In this document: in pieces, positions 1-12,900 of the stretch
Layout of the letters: each line of letters opens with the position of its first letter
Position numbering within the stretch: position 1 is the first letter of the stretch
Origin: Phoronis ovalis
Lineage: Eukaryota; Phoronida; Phoronidae
Assembly: GCA_028565635.1 (NCBI GenBank)
Contig: JAOXYB010030598.1
Coordinates: 1-14,782 of the forward strand
Direction: 5' to 3'
Length of the DNA: 14,782 nucleotides
Position numbers and translations under genes: made by a program
Notes under the pieces: model-generated
What the model was told of the DNA's origin: nothing
Databases searched by the model: none
Seen by the model: only the letters and a program-made list of their open reading frames with translations

Positions 1-829
1 ACATTTTCTACATTCAACATCGGGTATTAAGGCATGGGTATGAAACAGAATGTGAAATCGAAAATGTTTAATTGGAAGGCTCCATTTTAAAACAGCAAAA
101 ACTCTGCAATGTATTACAAGTAATACATTGACAAGTAATACATTGCTCTAAGTGAAGCTGAAACATGATATGAACTACAGGTTGTTCACACTGTCTGTAA
201 GATAACAGACTACAAAATGAGGCACGCTGTGTAATACTACATTGTCCAGAAGACATGCAAAACAATAAATAAAATCTACCCTCTGTAGGTGTGACTATGT
301 CACTATCTATAAAAATATAATAATGAATAATATGTTAGTAAACACAGAGTAATGATTATATTAATTAATGTTATATCATAACTTTTATGGTGATTGGTTA
401 GCTTAATATACGAATTCAAAGAAACTATAGTGGAGACAGCATGCATTACATTATTATTAATAATAAGATTTTCAACATGGACATTTTACGAAAATTTCAC
501 TGGATTAGTAATGTTATCAGAGATTGTACTAACAGTTCCAACACTGTCATGTGTAATGCTGTATTAATATTATATAAGATATCACCCAGTACAATCTTTA
601 GGAATTTATCTAGGGAGTATACTTTTATGTAGGGATTTTATAATCTGTGACAATTAACACTGAAATACATTCAAAAATAACCTATATGCCAGTAAGCTTA
701 ATATATTTACTTCACAAAGGGTGTTCACACATTATTTTATGGCTCTTGAAAACAGGACACTACTTAGAAACTAGTATTGAAATGTTGGTCCCTGGTGCTG
801 TACGTTGCACTGATGCAACATATAAGAAA
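1..829. other. Region downstream of the MYCBPAP stop
   Basis: AT-rich sequence that is either 3' UTR and flanking DNA or an intron leading to a further exon outside the window. No convincing exon was found on either strand: short open frames here lack splice signals in the right place and have unremarkable composition. A small hairpin with a repeat lies at 107-145. Confidence 0.5.
107..145. repeat. Perfect 11-bp inverted repeat with an extra direct copy
   Basis: The arms CAATGTATTAC (107-117) and GTAATACATTG (120-130) pair perfectly around a two-base loop, and the second arm is repeated at 135-145. It could form a small hairpin or cruciform. Function unknown. Confidence 0.8.
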
Positions 830-962
830 TCAGCGAACAAAAATATTATACATACTCAGTCCATCCTCTTCTTCTAATTCTTTCTCAGGTAAACCCATCA
901 CATTGCGTAGCATACTACAACTGCTCACAATGTTTTCTGCTAATTCTGATAGCTGCTGATAT
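830..962 (-). CDS. MYCBPAP: MYCBPAP exon 18, C-terminal exon seen in the window
   Basis: Acceptor 'gtacttatag' phase 2. Encodes YQQLSELAENIVSSCSMLRN, VMGLPEKELEEEDGLS and, if not spliced again, MYNIFVR before TGA at 830-832. A donor-like gtatgt sits at 850-855 (gene strand, after CTGA), so the last seven codons may be intron and the gene may continue to the left of the window. No AATAAA on the gene strand was found between 830 and 1; an ATTAAA lies at 67-72. The helical LxxLxENIV ... LRNVMGLPEKE part is secure; the end is not. Confidence 0.75.
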
Positions 963-3900
963 CTATAAGTACATGCAGGGTCCCATTTAAACAAAAATAG
1001 AGCAAGGCATATAGTATCGGCATGACGTGTTATCTGCTATTCACTTTCAGTAATAAAATGGTCATCTAACTGTGGCAGCATTCAAATTATAAAACCGTAA
1101 AATCTTGCAGACAGCTGTTGCGAGTTTTCAGATTCAATATCTTAGACAGAGGGTCCCTAATATCCGTTGATGGGTACAAGCTTGTTTAACGCTGATCCAA
1201 AACTGTGCACCATCAAATCGTTTGACGTGCACAATTTGTCATTAGTACTCCCCAAGTTCCATTAGGGTAGGTGCAGGCAATTATAAATTCAGTGTGGGCG
1301 CTAACAGAACTTGGCGAGCAATAGTGGCAAATTGTGTACTATGTCATACAATCTGGTGGAGTGTATTCAACACAATGGGCCAATGTTAAACAAATTTGGG
1401 CCCATCAGTGAATGTTAAAGACTTCTTTTAGAGACTAAGCAGAATTACATGTAGGTTACTGGAGTATGCAGATCTCCTTCAAATCTTTAGTAGCAGCAAT
1501 ATTGGTTTTCATGTCCTAAAACCTACCCTACTGCATACATCTGTTGTTGTGCAGGTGTGAATGGGGGGAATGACAACGATACCACAATACTGTTGAGGCG
1601 GTTTAAAAATTCTTCCTTTCTCTCGTCATCTTCATCTAAACCCATTATTGTCTGAAAACATGCATTTTTAACAGAGCTTTATGTTTAATTACAAAACAGA
1701 TAAATTATCTTGATCGAGCAAGATTTAATTATTTTATTTCAGCTGATACAAGTTTATACTTAATAATAATATTTGCATACAATTAAAGATTCGAGATATA
1801 AAAAATCACTGTTATTTGACTATCATGTAACTTTCTTTGTTAATTTTTATAATCAAAATGAAGTGATAGACATGAAAAAGTGTACATTTTTGCAAACAAG
1901 TTTGTATTTCAATGTTGATGAATCCAAAGGAAAAGAGTTGAAATTTATTCTCATGATCTGATAAGCATCCATTTTGCTTTGTAAAAGTCATGAATTTCAA
2001 AAGCTTAAAGATCAGTATTTTACTGATTTTGATCTGACCTTTAACTTTAAAAAAATTATAACTTTTTCACAAAGCAAAATTTTTAAAATCTGAGACACAA
2101 GTTTGTAGATATATACGTATAGCTCATATGTGCAAAGTTTCAAGTTAAATTTTGTAGATGCAGAGGTTTTTGAAATAACAGCTAGTTATGATTTTTATTT
2201 ATAAAGTCGGTTAACATGGGATGTCACAAGTGTTCAGTTTTTGGAAGTATTACTTAATAATTGAAGTTACAGGTAGCACTCACCTCTAGCAAGAAAAAAT
2301 TGAGAACAAAACATGTTTGGTTACTCTAGATTTTTCATTATATACAAAATAAAACTTACAGCTTTTAAGTTGCCGAGTGATAAGTCCCATGGTGGAAGTT
2401 CACGTGGAGATTCATTTTCTGTTTCTTCACCCGGTGTGGTTTCTTCGGTTAAATAGAAGGCTCGATGAAGATTATTCACTTCTGCAATCAGCTCATTATT
2501 ATAATGCATCTACAAGAGGTGACATGTATGTGAGTGTAGGAAAAAATATAGAAACAAAAGCACAATATTTAAATCTGAATATTTGCATGCCACAAAAGCT
2601 GTAACTTGAATATAACTGCTGCTGCAGCAATATTTTTAATCAACTGGATGTTAAGCTAAAACAATTAGATTAGAGACTGATAAAATCCTAGTATTCAACT
2701 TACGCCAGGGTTTTGTCTGTGGAATATTTCCTCATCAGTAACGTAAAAGTCTACAGGTGATCTTGATCGCTCAGGTGTTTTGATTCCATCCACGACGTCA
2801 TTCAAAATTTGATCTATGAGTCGTACCGATTGACGATGAGCCAATTCTTTCTGTAATGTGCAAGGTAAAAAATAGAAACTAGTAATTATTTTTTATTTTC
2901 CTACTTTATAGCAATTTTGCAATAGTAAGATGTTATTTGTAACTACACTAATTAAATTAGGAGAGAATAACTTATTAAATTATTATGCTTTTCCATCTCA
3001 GTAATTTACCAATATTTTATATTATTACAAGTTTTTACCTCCAACTCTGTTCGTTGCTTTTTATATTTATCTTCTTGTAAAGCAATGCCTCTTAAGGTCA
3101 CCACCAGGGAAGCACCTCCACATACTACCGGCTTTGTTTCAAATTCCCATTGCTCGGTAAATACACCGGCATTAGGAGATTTGAAGACAAATGGAAACTT
3201 CATAGTGTCTCCAGGTAGAATCACACCTAGAAAAAAGATAACATGATAAGAATCCAACTCCACATTTTAAAGCAGAAAGCTTCTTAAATAATTAGTAATC
3301 ACTTGGATTCGTGTTCAAGGGCAGCAAAAAATCCAAGCTGTGGAAAAAAAACTTTCTCAACAATACTTGAATTGCAAACTACAATTATAATGAAATTATA
3401 CTTTTTCAAGTTATTTTGCAAAAATACCCAGTACAGATAGGACAATCAAAAGTTGCAGCTCCAATTTCACTAATGATAAAAAATTGTTAATGTCAAAATG
3501 CCACAAAATGTTTATATCAAACAATAAAATAAAAAACATGATTTGCAAATTCTATAACGACTCACCACTACTATTGTTGAAGTAGAACCTTTGAACTTTA
3601 GCATTCACCAAATCAAATGGATTAGCCTTAGGAAGTTTCTTCCAAGAGTAATAAATTGATGTCGTGCCATCATTTTTTACTTCCAAAAATGATGTGACTC
3701 GTTCACCAGCAAAAGCTTCGAATGTTACTCTAGCCTCGATACCAACTCCTCCAATGAAACTGTAATTATCTCCTGTCCATCGAGCAGGTTGTCCGGCAAA
3801 CTGAATAGCGGGTCCAAATATAGGTGCTGGGTGAACATCCGGCAGGTCTCGTAGAGGGTCACTAATAAAAACATAGAGATGTGTTATACATATGACGGTT

Positions 3901-6900
3901 CCACAGTAAAGAACCTTAAATTTTTCAATACAGGTTTTACTTTGAAATAAAATGAAAATTTATAACTAATATATAGGCACCGTCTCCCTGAGCAAATGTG
4001 CTAAGCAATGTTGCAATAAATAAAAATAAACATTCTTTACAGCATGCTAATTTACAGTTCAGAACAGTCTGCATAATAAATATGATGTTTCTTAAATCTT
4101 ACCAAAGTCCTAATATTCCTGCTTATTATTAGCACTTAAGCTATAGCTAGAATACTTTTATTCTCTTACTTGATATCTGGTTCTGGACTGGTTACATTTC
4201 CAAGGTGATCTCTCACAGACAAGGCTGGTGTCACTGCCCTCTCATATGGATTGTTACTGCCTATAATTTGAAGGTTTTCAATATCCTGAAAACAATAATC
4301 AATGCATAAATGCAAGCAGGAACTGACCATGAAACCATTTCAAAAAAGTCTCCAGCATCTGCAGGTGTAATACATAGAAAAAATAGATTTTGAAACTTAT
4401 TTTCTTCAATTATATTGCAATACAGCTCCTACATGAACTACTCATTTCTATTATTTTTACGAGTATTTATTAAATTTAATGTAAAGATCTATAAAAGACA
4501 AAAGTCAAATGTGGTATACAAAGAACGACAACACACAATTTCAGTGCAACGTTTACTAAAACCATATACTGCATTTTGCACTACAACATATGTTCATGTA
4601 TTCTACTTTTGATGTCTTATCATACCGGTTTATGCGGAACCAGTTCTTCTATAACTTGTTGCAGCTGTTTCTTCCTGTCAGCTAAGTAAGGTGATTTATG
4701 CCATGGATAGTGTATAGGTGTTGTAGGGTTCAGAACATAAGTGCCTTTCTCTTGTTTGATACTCTTAGGTAAACCTATATGCTCTATGGGAGGTGGATAG
4801 CCTCGTTCAGTCTGGGTTACCCCCATTCTACAGGAAATTGCAAGCAAAACAATGAACAGACATAGGTTTTGTTCCATATCAGTGAACATATTGTTCAGTC
4901 TACAACAATCATGACACTTGCATGATATCAATGACAGCAATCTAGAGTTTATAACATTTCTCGTCAATCACTTTTTCCGTTAGATATCACTAGCATTTTT
5001 ATATCATTGAACATATTTATTATTCAGTCTACAATAATAACGACACTGCATGATGTCAATGACAGCAATCTTTAGTCTGTAAGATTTACCATCAATCACT
5101 TTTTCAGCTAAATGTCATTTATTATTAGCATGCAGTTTTATGTATTCAGTATGACAAAACACTAAATCGCAACTGGTTGTACAGAAAGTTAAATTTCATC
5201 TAGTAGATTATTGCACAATATGTTGTTGCCTGCATTATGCAAATGCCTGTTACAACAGTTACTGTAAACACACAGATTGTGAAAGACTTTCATTGAGACA
5301 TATCAAAGATCTAACTTGCTAGTAGACATATCAGTTTATAATACAACATACTATGTGTACTATAGTCACTTACTGTATCCCAGTTAGCTCATTTCCAATT
5401 GGTTCTTGTTGTTTCCAGAATTCACTACCAACACGATCTATAAATAGAAAACAGAAAATAGGAAATTATATACCTCTGAAAAGTTTCAAATTTTATAACC
5501 AGACAAGATGAAATTAGGACACTGCTCTTAAACACTGTATCATATTTTTATTAAAACTCAGTTCACAGCAAAAATTTAGTTATTAAACATAGCTGCTAAT
5601 TACCGCATTGTACAAACGTTTCTTTTTAACCCTGGCTTTTAATACTCACATCCTTTTCCATAGTCCACAAAAGGAATGGTTCTATCAATGATATATCTTT
5701 GTTCTTGTGTTTGTCTGTAGCCATCAGCTTGATTCATTACTAAATGTTCCACTGGCCTTTGAAGCAGACCTGAAACAAGAGAATCACCAAACTCAACTCA
5801 TAATCCTTGCTGGTAATTTATAACAAACATGTTTTTATGAATAATATTGTGTGACGTGTATTTTTTCTTGCATTAATCCGGTATCTACACTCAATCAGCA
5901 TACATTACAAACATATACTGATGTCAAAGATAGCGGGGTCCAATACCCAACTAGACCGATAGGTAACAGCACATATAACTGCACCTGGAATAATTGTGCA
6001 TGTGAACATATACTGGGTATCTCAAATTTGATTGTCTTACTGTTAGTCGCAACATTAAGCAACACATTATCTTACAAAATGTAATAAATTACCCGTAACA
6101 TTGGATGAGTACACAATTCAAATACCTTTGTTTAGAAAACCTTAAAAAGTCAGTTGTAGATAAAGTGATTGAATGACGTAACAGAATACATACTGGATAT
6201 AAATCCATTTTGTTTTTTCCTGTCTAGCATTTTTTTCTGCCAGTTAATGATAGCATTGTTTTCATCAACACTTGACATCCTGGGGTGAATGCTTGATTTC
6301 TTTTTCTTTTCATATTTAACTGTTGGTGTGGAAACTCTGTATTCCTGAGGAATTTCAAAATCATCCTGAAATTAAAATAATACCTAAATTTTATAGCAGC
6401 TGCAATTTTCAAATTGTACAATGTATAATATCACATCTCAATTTTCTGCAAAATGCAAACAAAGTGAAAACATATAATTATGTAATTATATAATTATGCT
6501 AAACTTCACAATGCGATATGAAATTTTTTCAAAAATTCAAGCTGGATTTTTGGGCACAAACTGCAGAAAGATTATGACAACTGCTGCCATGTGTCTCACT
6601 AAGAACGAAGACGAAGAAGTAAGTAACTGCTCAACTAGAAAATGTAATTCAGTAGAAAATAAACCTGTAATTCCCCTCTGTGTACTGCTTCTTGTTTATA
6701 GTTTTCTAGTGATCCTAGAATGCTGTATGGAATCACTGTGCCTTCAACATCAAATCTTGGCCCAGTAGCTCCAGACAGATCTACAGGTTTCAGAGGAGCA
6801 TTTGGTGGAGCAGGCTTGGCAACTGTAATACTGAAATGAAAGTCAATATCACCGTCAAAAATATAGGTTTGATTAAATTGAGTTATTACTTTTAATTTTA

Positions 6901-9900
6901 AAATAGCCTCATTCTAAACTGTCAACAATAGTGATTTGCATTTCTGATTTACAAGAAAGCATTTTATTTTTGTGCTACCTGCATCTGACTATTATTTGGT
7001 ATCAATTAAGTAAAGTTATGAATTCAAAGTGAATCAGTGCTATAAGAAATAATAAAGTCCTCAACAAAAAATAAATAAAAAATTACAATCAATGTGGCGA
7101 CCTCAATAACCCAAATGTGTACAGTTAGGAGTTAAGATGTAGTAATAAATTCAAATTCTTTACTTACATTTTTGGAGCAGGTTTATTCCACTCTGAGGCT
7201 GGAGGAACCTTTTTCACAAGAACTGTACGCGCTGCTGGTGTCTTTCTCTTTTCAGCAGGAGGCTTTGGTTCACGCAGCTGAAGAGACAAATGTCTATTTG
7301 GTTAGAATTCTCAAGCATATACGCAAACATATGCTATCTAAAATCTAAACTAACAAAACTAACAGTATAGCTGGCAGCATATACACAGAGATATAACAAT
7401 CTAATATAATTGCTAAAAAAACAACCTTTTTCAAGCAGTAGACAGCAATCCTGATAACAGAGTTTTTGTTATAACTTTTTTTTTTCATTCCACTTTAATT
7501 TAATAAAATGTTTATTTTTATTCTGCTCATGTTTCTACCAATTAAATTACTCAAACAGGTGTAAAAAACAATTTACAAATTCCATTTTCTATACTTTTAT
7601 TCGTATAGCCAGAGAATAATTTTTTTAAGATCCACATAATAAGCCAAAATAAACCTTCAAATGATTTTTTAAAGTTTTCTAAACTAAATCTAATTGTTGT
7701 CACCATTCATTACATTTTGCAATTCTTCTTCTTTGATTGCCAAGCTGGCAATTTCATCATTCATTAGCACATATCTAGAGGGTGGTCTCTCATTCTCCTC
7801 TACGATATCTTGAGGGTTCGGTGTAGTAGTTTTATCAGGTGTACCATCTCTCTTTTTCTTCAGCTTATCTGAAAACAAACATCGTGGACATGTATTAAAT
7901 TTGCAAAAAGCAGATAAGAGAGTTGGAGTTATTCTTTAGTTTATTCTAAATTGATAATCCTAGCACTACATACAATTTGGCAAGGGTGGACCTGACAAAT
8001 ATATGTTAACAAACTATGGATTAATATGAAACAAAGAAAAAATATTTAGCAATGTATCTATGCATGTAGATGCGAATAGATGTTCTAGCTAGAAATATAA
8101 AGCATCATGATATTACGCAAAACAGAGTGGCTTAATACTATATAATATATTAATTATAACATCAATGGTTTGAATGACAGTTATACCACTTGTAAGCAAA
8201 GCAAATATTCTTTTATAAACATATAACATAAAAATTAACACAAGTTAGTAAATTAATCAAAACAAACATAACAGAATACATATTCCCCTACTCATCACAC
8301 TGCGTGGAGGAGCTCCAGTAATGGAATTACGGGACACTGCAATACGCGATGCCATCATGTAAAATGGATCTATATAAATTTATCAATCTGGAAAAAAATC
8401 AATGACATATAGTATTCTTATCCCAAGTGATCATGTTCCATATCAATAAAGTTCCTTGCAATAAAATTTAAAAAGAAAACAGCCAACGGAAATTGACCAG
8501 CTCCACTTGAGATCATAAAGCTGTCAATTCTCCCATTTCCAGGAGCCTGATCACCAAGTCATCTATTGAAAACCTTGAAAAAAAGTTTTGATCATACGAT
8601 AAAATTCCTCCAAAAAAGCATAAAATGAAATTATTTTTAAATGCCGCTGATTTCTTAAGAAACCTCTTTTGCTTCATTAACAAAATGTGATGTTTAACTG
8701 TTTTGAGATGTCAGCACACCAATATTACAGCTGGACTGTGTTTTTATTATCATACACCCGATAATGCGCACAATTCATTTAACAGTTTGCACTTACTTGG
8801 GGTACTATCTTTACTATGATCTTTCTTAGATTTACCAATACCTTTACTAGTAATGCGACGATTTGGAGATGCAGAGGACATGATATAAAAATTAAGTACT
8901 CTCTCCCCCGGCCCCTCTCTGTTGATTTAATCCTCTAGCAACTGGCACATATTTAATATAATACTCCAATATGCTTGACTTGGTAGATTAAGAGATTGGA
9001 GTTCAAATCAAGTTTATTTAGTATACATTCAACCTGGTGTAAAGGGTTATAAACTAAAAAAGACATAAAGCTGAGCACTATGACTATATAATACATTAAA
9101 ATCAAGCATCCCCTTTGGCCCTTTTCTTTAAATTATTAAACAAAATACCTGTTTATGCTATGTTACAAAATTGATTAGAAGTATACTGTATATAAGTATT
9201 ATACCATTCAATTCCTGAACAAAATAGAACAATTACATTATTTAAGTTTAAAAAAGTTATTTTATGATTGACCAAGTAATGAAAAGCGTACCCGACATTT
9301 AAATGAATAGAATAATTATAATTTTTTTATACAATTTATTAAATATAAAGTAACTTAAGCTTTATAGTAGAACCAATTGTATGACACTCCCAATATTTAT
9401 TGCATAACAAGGGAGCAGTTATAGGTTTTATTCTGTGTGTTTCCAGTAACCGTCTGAAATAAATAGGGTAGGTAGGTAGGTAGGTAGGCATTTTTAATTT
9501 TTTTTTATTGATCAAAACATGAAGGCACAATGAAAAGAATAACAATACAGGTATTTACTTTGAAATACAAACATTTAAAAAAAAAATTAGACCAAAAGTA
9601 TTTTTTAGCCTTACAAATTGCAGGGTGACCAGAAACACAATTTTTTCTTTTAGGCCTTACAGAAAGTTGAGGAACAGTCAGTAGAAATTGATTTTTGTCA
9701 ATCTCTGGGAAATATATGAAGTTAAAGAATAATACCTGAATTATACAAGAAGACAATCATAGTTTTCTTGCATAACAAACGTAATGAACGGCAGACTTTA
9801 ATTTGCTTTGATGGTTATTGAAATTACAAAAATTTAGAGTTACCTGAAAATTGATTTATTTTCTAAATCAAATATTGAAAGAAATTAATTTTCAGGACGA

Positions 9901-12900
9901 TAACAACATCCACAAATTGATTAAAAATGCAACTAATATTTTTTGAATTATAATAAAATTAAAACTACATGACTTGTAAACATCGACAATGTTGTGCACT
10001 ATGATGCAAATATTACACGAAACTTTAGAGGTTGACACAGAAATTGTGTGAGGTGAATGTATTTTTATTCACTGAAGTAGCTTGTCATGAAATATATGAA
10101 CATGGGCAATACATTCCTTTTAGAGCTCTGCAGCCAACAGGAAAACAACAGGAACTTCAAAATAATTTAAAATCCACTAAACACAGACATTGTAGTGACG
10201 AGGATAATTAATAAAGTATGGTAGCAAAGTACATTTTAGTGACCACTATAGTTTGTAAATATATTTATATAACCAATCCAATCTATCAATATATTCTTTT
10301 AATCTCTTAATAGCATTTAATTTAACATTTAAAAAAATTGAATAAAGCAAAAAAAACAACAAATGTCTACAGTTTAATAGTATATATGTTACCTTTCAAA
10401 TTACAAAATTATTAAGTTTCAAAAAATTAAATTTATATGCATGATTACCGTGGTGATATAAAACTATATAATTTTAAGCCTGTATTTATCAAAATATGGC
10501 ATGAAGACAACCAAAGAATATTAAACAATAATCTTCAAAGCAAATTCACATAATTATGATATTAATGCATACTCAGCATTACAGACTGTTTACGGCCTCG
10601 ATTATCCATGTTTGACGTTGTCCCTGGAAACATGGAACTTCTACGTGGTTGTCCCAATCCCTTAACATCAGTAGACAACTGAGGGCCACTAGGTAGCTGC
10701 AATGACATACTACGACGTGCAGAAGCCATACCATCTGTTTAAGTTTCCACTGATGATCAAAATAACTTTTTAATGTCCTCTAAAACTAGGCACTCTAGAT
10801 CCTTCAAGGATGCCTACACGTCTGTTAGTCAATTTTTAAATTTACATTTGAGCTAACAAATAAATGCAAATTTTGTTTTAACTTGATAGTAAGCTCTAGT
10901 TAAAACACTGAACTGCTTCAACTAATCTCTGTTGTCATAAGGTCATCACAGTGGTTACCAACAACATGCTAAGTTTTTCAGCTTGATATGATGTTAATAT
11001 GACAAGAAGATCGTCTTTTTCAAGTATTTATTTAATGATATAATCAAGTACACAAGAGACTGATATAAGCGCTTTTTCTTTACATTTTACTGTGTCCAGG
11101 AATTCTTATTAAATCTCTCTATTCAAGTGCAGCATGAAACTAGTATGCAAGAGATAAGATAGAAACACCACCATCACGACACATGGTGCATGGGATTATG
11201 AGGTGAGTCTATTAATTTCCAATCCATTCTATAGTCTATTCCTTGATACTTATTATAACAGGTTAGAACATATTGTCATCTGAAAGGTTCCTGGATACCC
11301 AAGCAAGCATCAGTCATCACTGACTCAAAAGATATCTATACCGTCCATATTCAATTTGCTTCAACTTCAAACTTAGGAGTCACCAGTTTGTTATCAGCAA
11401 GTTAGAGTATATAATTAAACAATAACTTAGGTACTTGAGGATTATGTTTCACCAAGAATTCTTAACTGTGATGGACTTTCAATACCACTTGTAGCTTATA
11501 TGCATACAGTGCTTTATATGCTTATGTTTGATCAGGAACAGCCACTAAGAAAATTGTATTTACAAATGGCTGTTGATTTAATTAGATTTCATTAAAACAA
11601 TATCATAGTTCAATAGCTTTTAATGGATTGAAGTAAATGTACTATTAATAGATCGATGCATGTTCATGTAAAACAAATTCATAAATTGAAAAGACATCAA
11701 CATTTATCACAATACAGACCAAGTTAAAAGTTCAATTACATTCAATATTTCACTTTAATTAAAAATATCCTACAGAAAACATTTGGTAAATGAAAGAAAA
11801 AGATTATCCATTAAGAAAAAGTTAAGTATTTTATCAACTGAAATTAAAATATTTCCATAGACAGCACTGCTGCATTTTGTTAATTAATAATTAATTCTAA
11901 TTTATTTCTTTAATTCCATCAAATTATGCATCATTTTGTAACCAGAAAATATGGCTTGTGCGATATACAAACATCCTTAAACTTAAAATAAGTGACATTA
12001 TGTCCATCAGTAGTACTGAAATAAATTGGCCCACAACTGAAAGATACATTTATTTGGTATCAGCAAGTTTTGTTTTGTTTTGAAAAATGATGAAGACTAA
12101 AGACAAACCCCATCTAGGATGTCCATTACTGTAATTATCTGTTGGGCAATACCTTTTTATTAATTGTTATCAGTGAATCTTGAATCTCATGATCACTGAA
12201 TATACTAACTCTAGTACACACAAATATCTATTACACATTTACACACCTCTCTGACTCTCATGAAATGAGTCGATCTAAAATAATTATGCCACATTTTTTT
12301 TGTTACATTAAAAGCATAAAAACAAGAGGCAATTTAACATGCACTTCAAAGCCTGGGTGGATACTCAGGGTTTTTTGATTACGGGGATGTGCCGCGGAAC
12401 CCAACCCAAAATTTTAGCTTGTGGTAGCAAACCCAATCCAACTTTTTTGAAATTTTAGGGTAGCAATCAGAAATTTTAAAATATTTGAGTATAGCAATCC
12501 ATTTTTACACAAACTGACTGATATAAACCAAATTCCAAAATTTATTTATGGATACAAACCTACAATTAATTCAAACTATTTGCTGCAAGCAGTGGGTAGC
12601 AATCCAAATTCTTGAATATATATCTATAATAATTGAGCAAACCCAAAAAATGCAGTATTGAAGTCATTATACAATCCAAATCCAAATTTTCACCTGGGCT
12701 GCACATCCCCACCAAAACACAACTTGAGTATCCCCCCCCCCCCAGTTTCAAAGCAAAATTCTCCTTTCTTTATACATACTTATGGAAGCGATCAGCTTTA
12801 TAGAACTCTGAAATGATCTAGCACTCTTGGGACTCTTTGGTGATTTTGAGTATGCAAGAGACAAAGTTGTAGTCTTTTGTTTTTGTCGACGAGGTGACTT

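Larger units (their letters stand above)
8370..10572 (-). other. Large N-terminal intron containing the alternative first exon
   Basis: 2,203 bases between exons 3 and 4. It contains the alternative first exon at 8797-8881, a slightly GC-richer patch at about 8475-8575, and the GTAG microsatellite at 9467-9488. The rest is AT-rich with no other supported gene. Confidence 0.6.
10735..12779 (-). other. MYCBPAP intron 2
   Basis: 2,045 bases, gtatgt ... aaacag. The end next to exon 2 holds the inverted-end element at 12353-12745. About 10740-12340 is AT-rich with no open frame, RNA gene or further repeat that I can support. Confidence 0.6.

Noticed and set aside
640-680. A possible further 3' exon after an acceptor-like tatttcag
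   Set aside because: It would add only about a dozen codons before TAA and has no clear poly(A) signal; not enough to support.
1773-2000. Overlapping open frames on both strands
   Set aside because: Overlap each other in AT-rich intron DNA; neither has splice sites or a domain.
2377-2604. Plus-strand open frame over exon 16
   Set aside because: Antisense shadow of a coding exon with confirmed splice phases.
4828-4967. Continuation of the exon 11 frame to a Met at 4967, with a hydrophobic LFIVLLAISC stretch like a signal peptide
   Set aside because: It lies beyond a good acceptor (tttcctgtag) whose phase matches exon 10, overlaps the tandem duplication, and family similarity stops at the splice site. 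It is intron read-through.
5851-6084. Plus-strand open frame of 77 codons with several Cys and a hydrophobic tail
   Set aside because: Lies wholly in an intron, has no recognisable domain or promoter, and its length is within chance for this composition.
6496-6768. Plus-strand open frame of 90 codons with a hydrophobic segment
   Set aside because: Its second half is the antisense of exon 7 and its first half is intron.
8797-8881. Treating this exon as an internal cassette like its neighbours
   Set aside because: The only upstream AG gives phase 2, which no donor in the N-terminal part supplies, and there is an in-frame stop just beyond it.
9339-9756. Two overlapping minus-strand open frames (68 and 83 codons)
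   Set aside because: Rich in Phe, Lys and Ile from A/T runs, include the microsatellite, and have no matching splice signals or domain.
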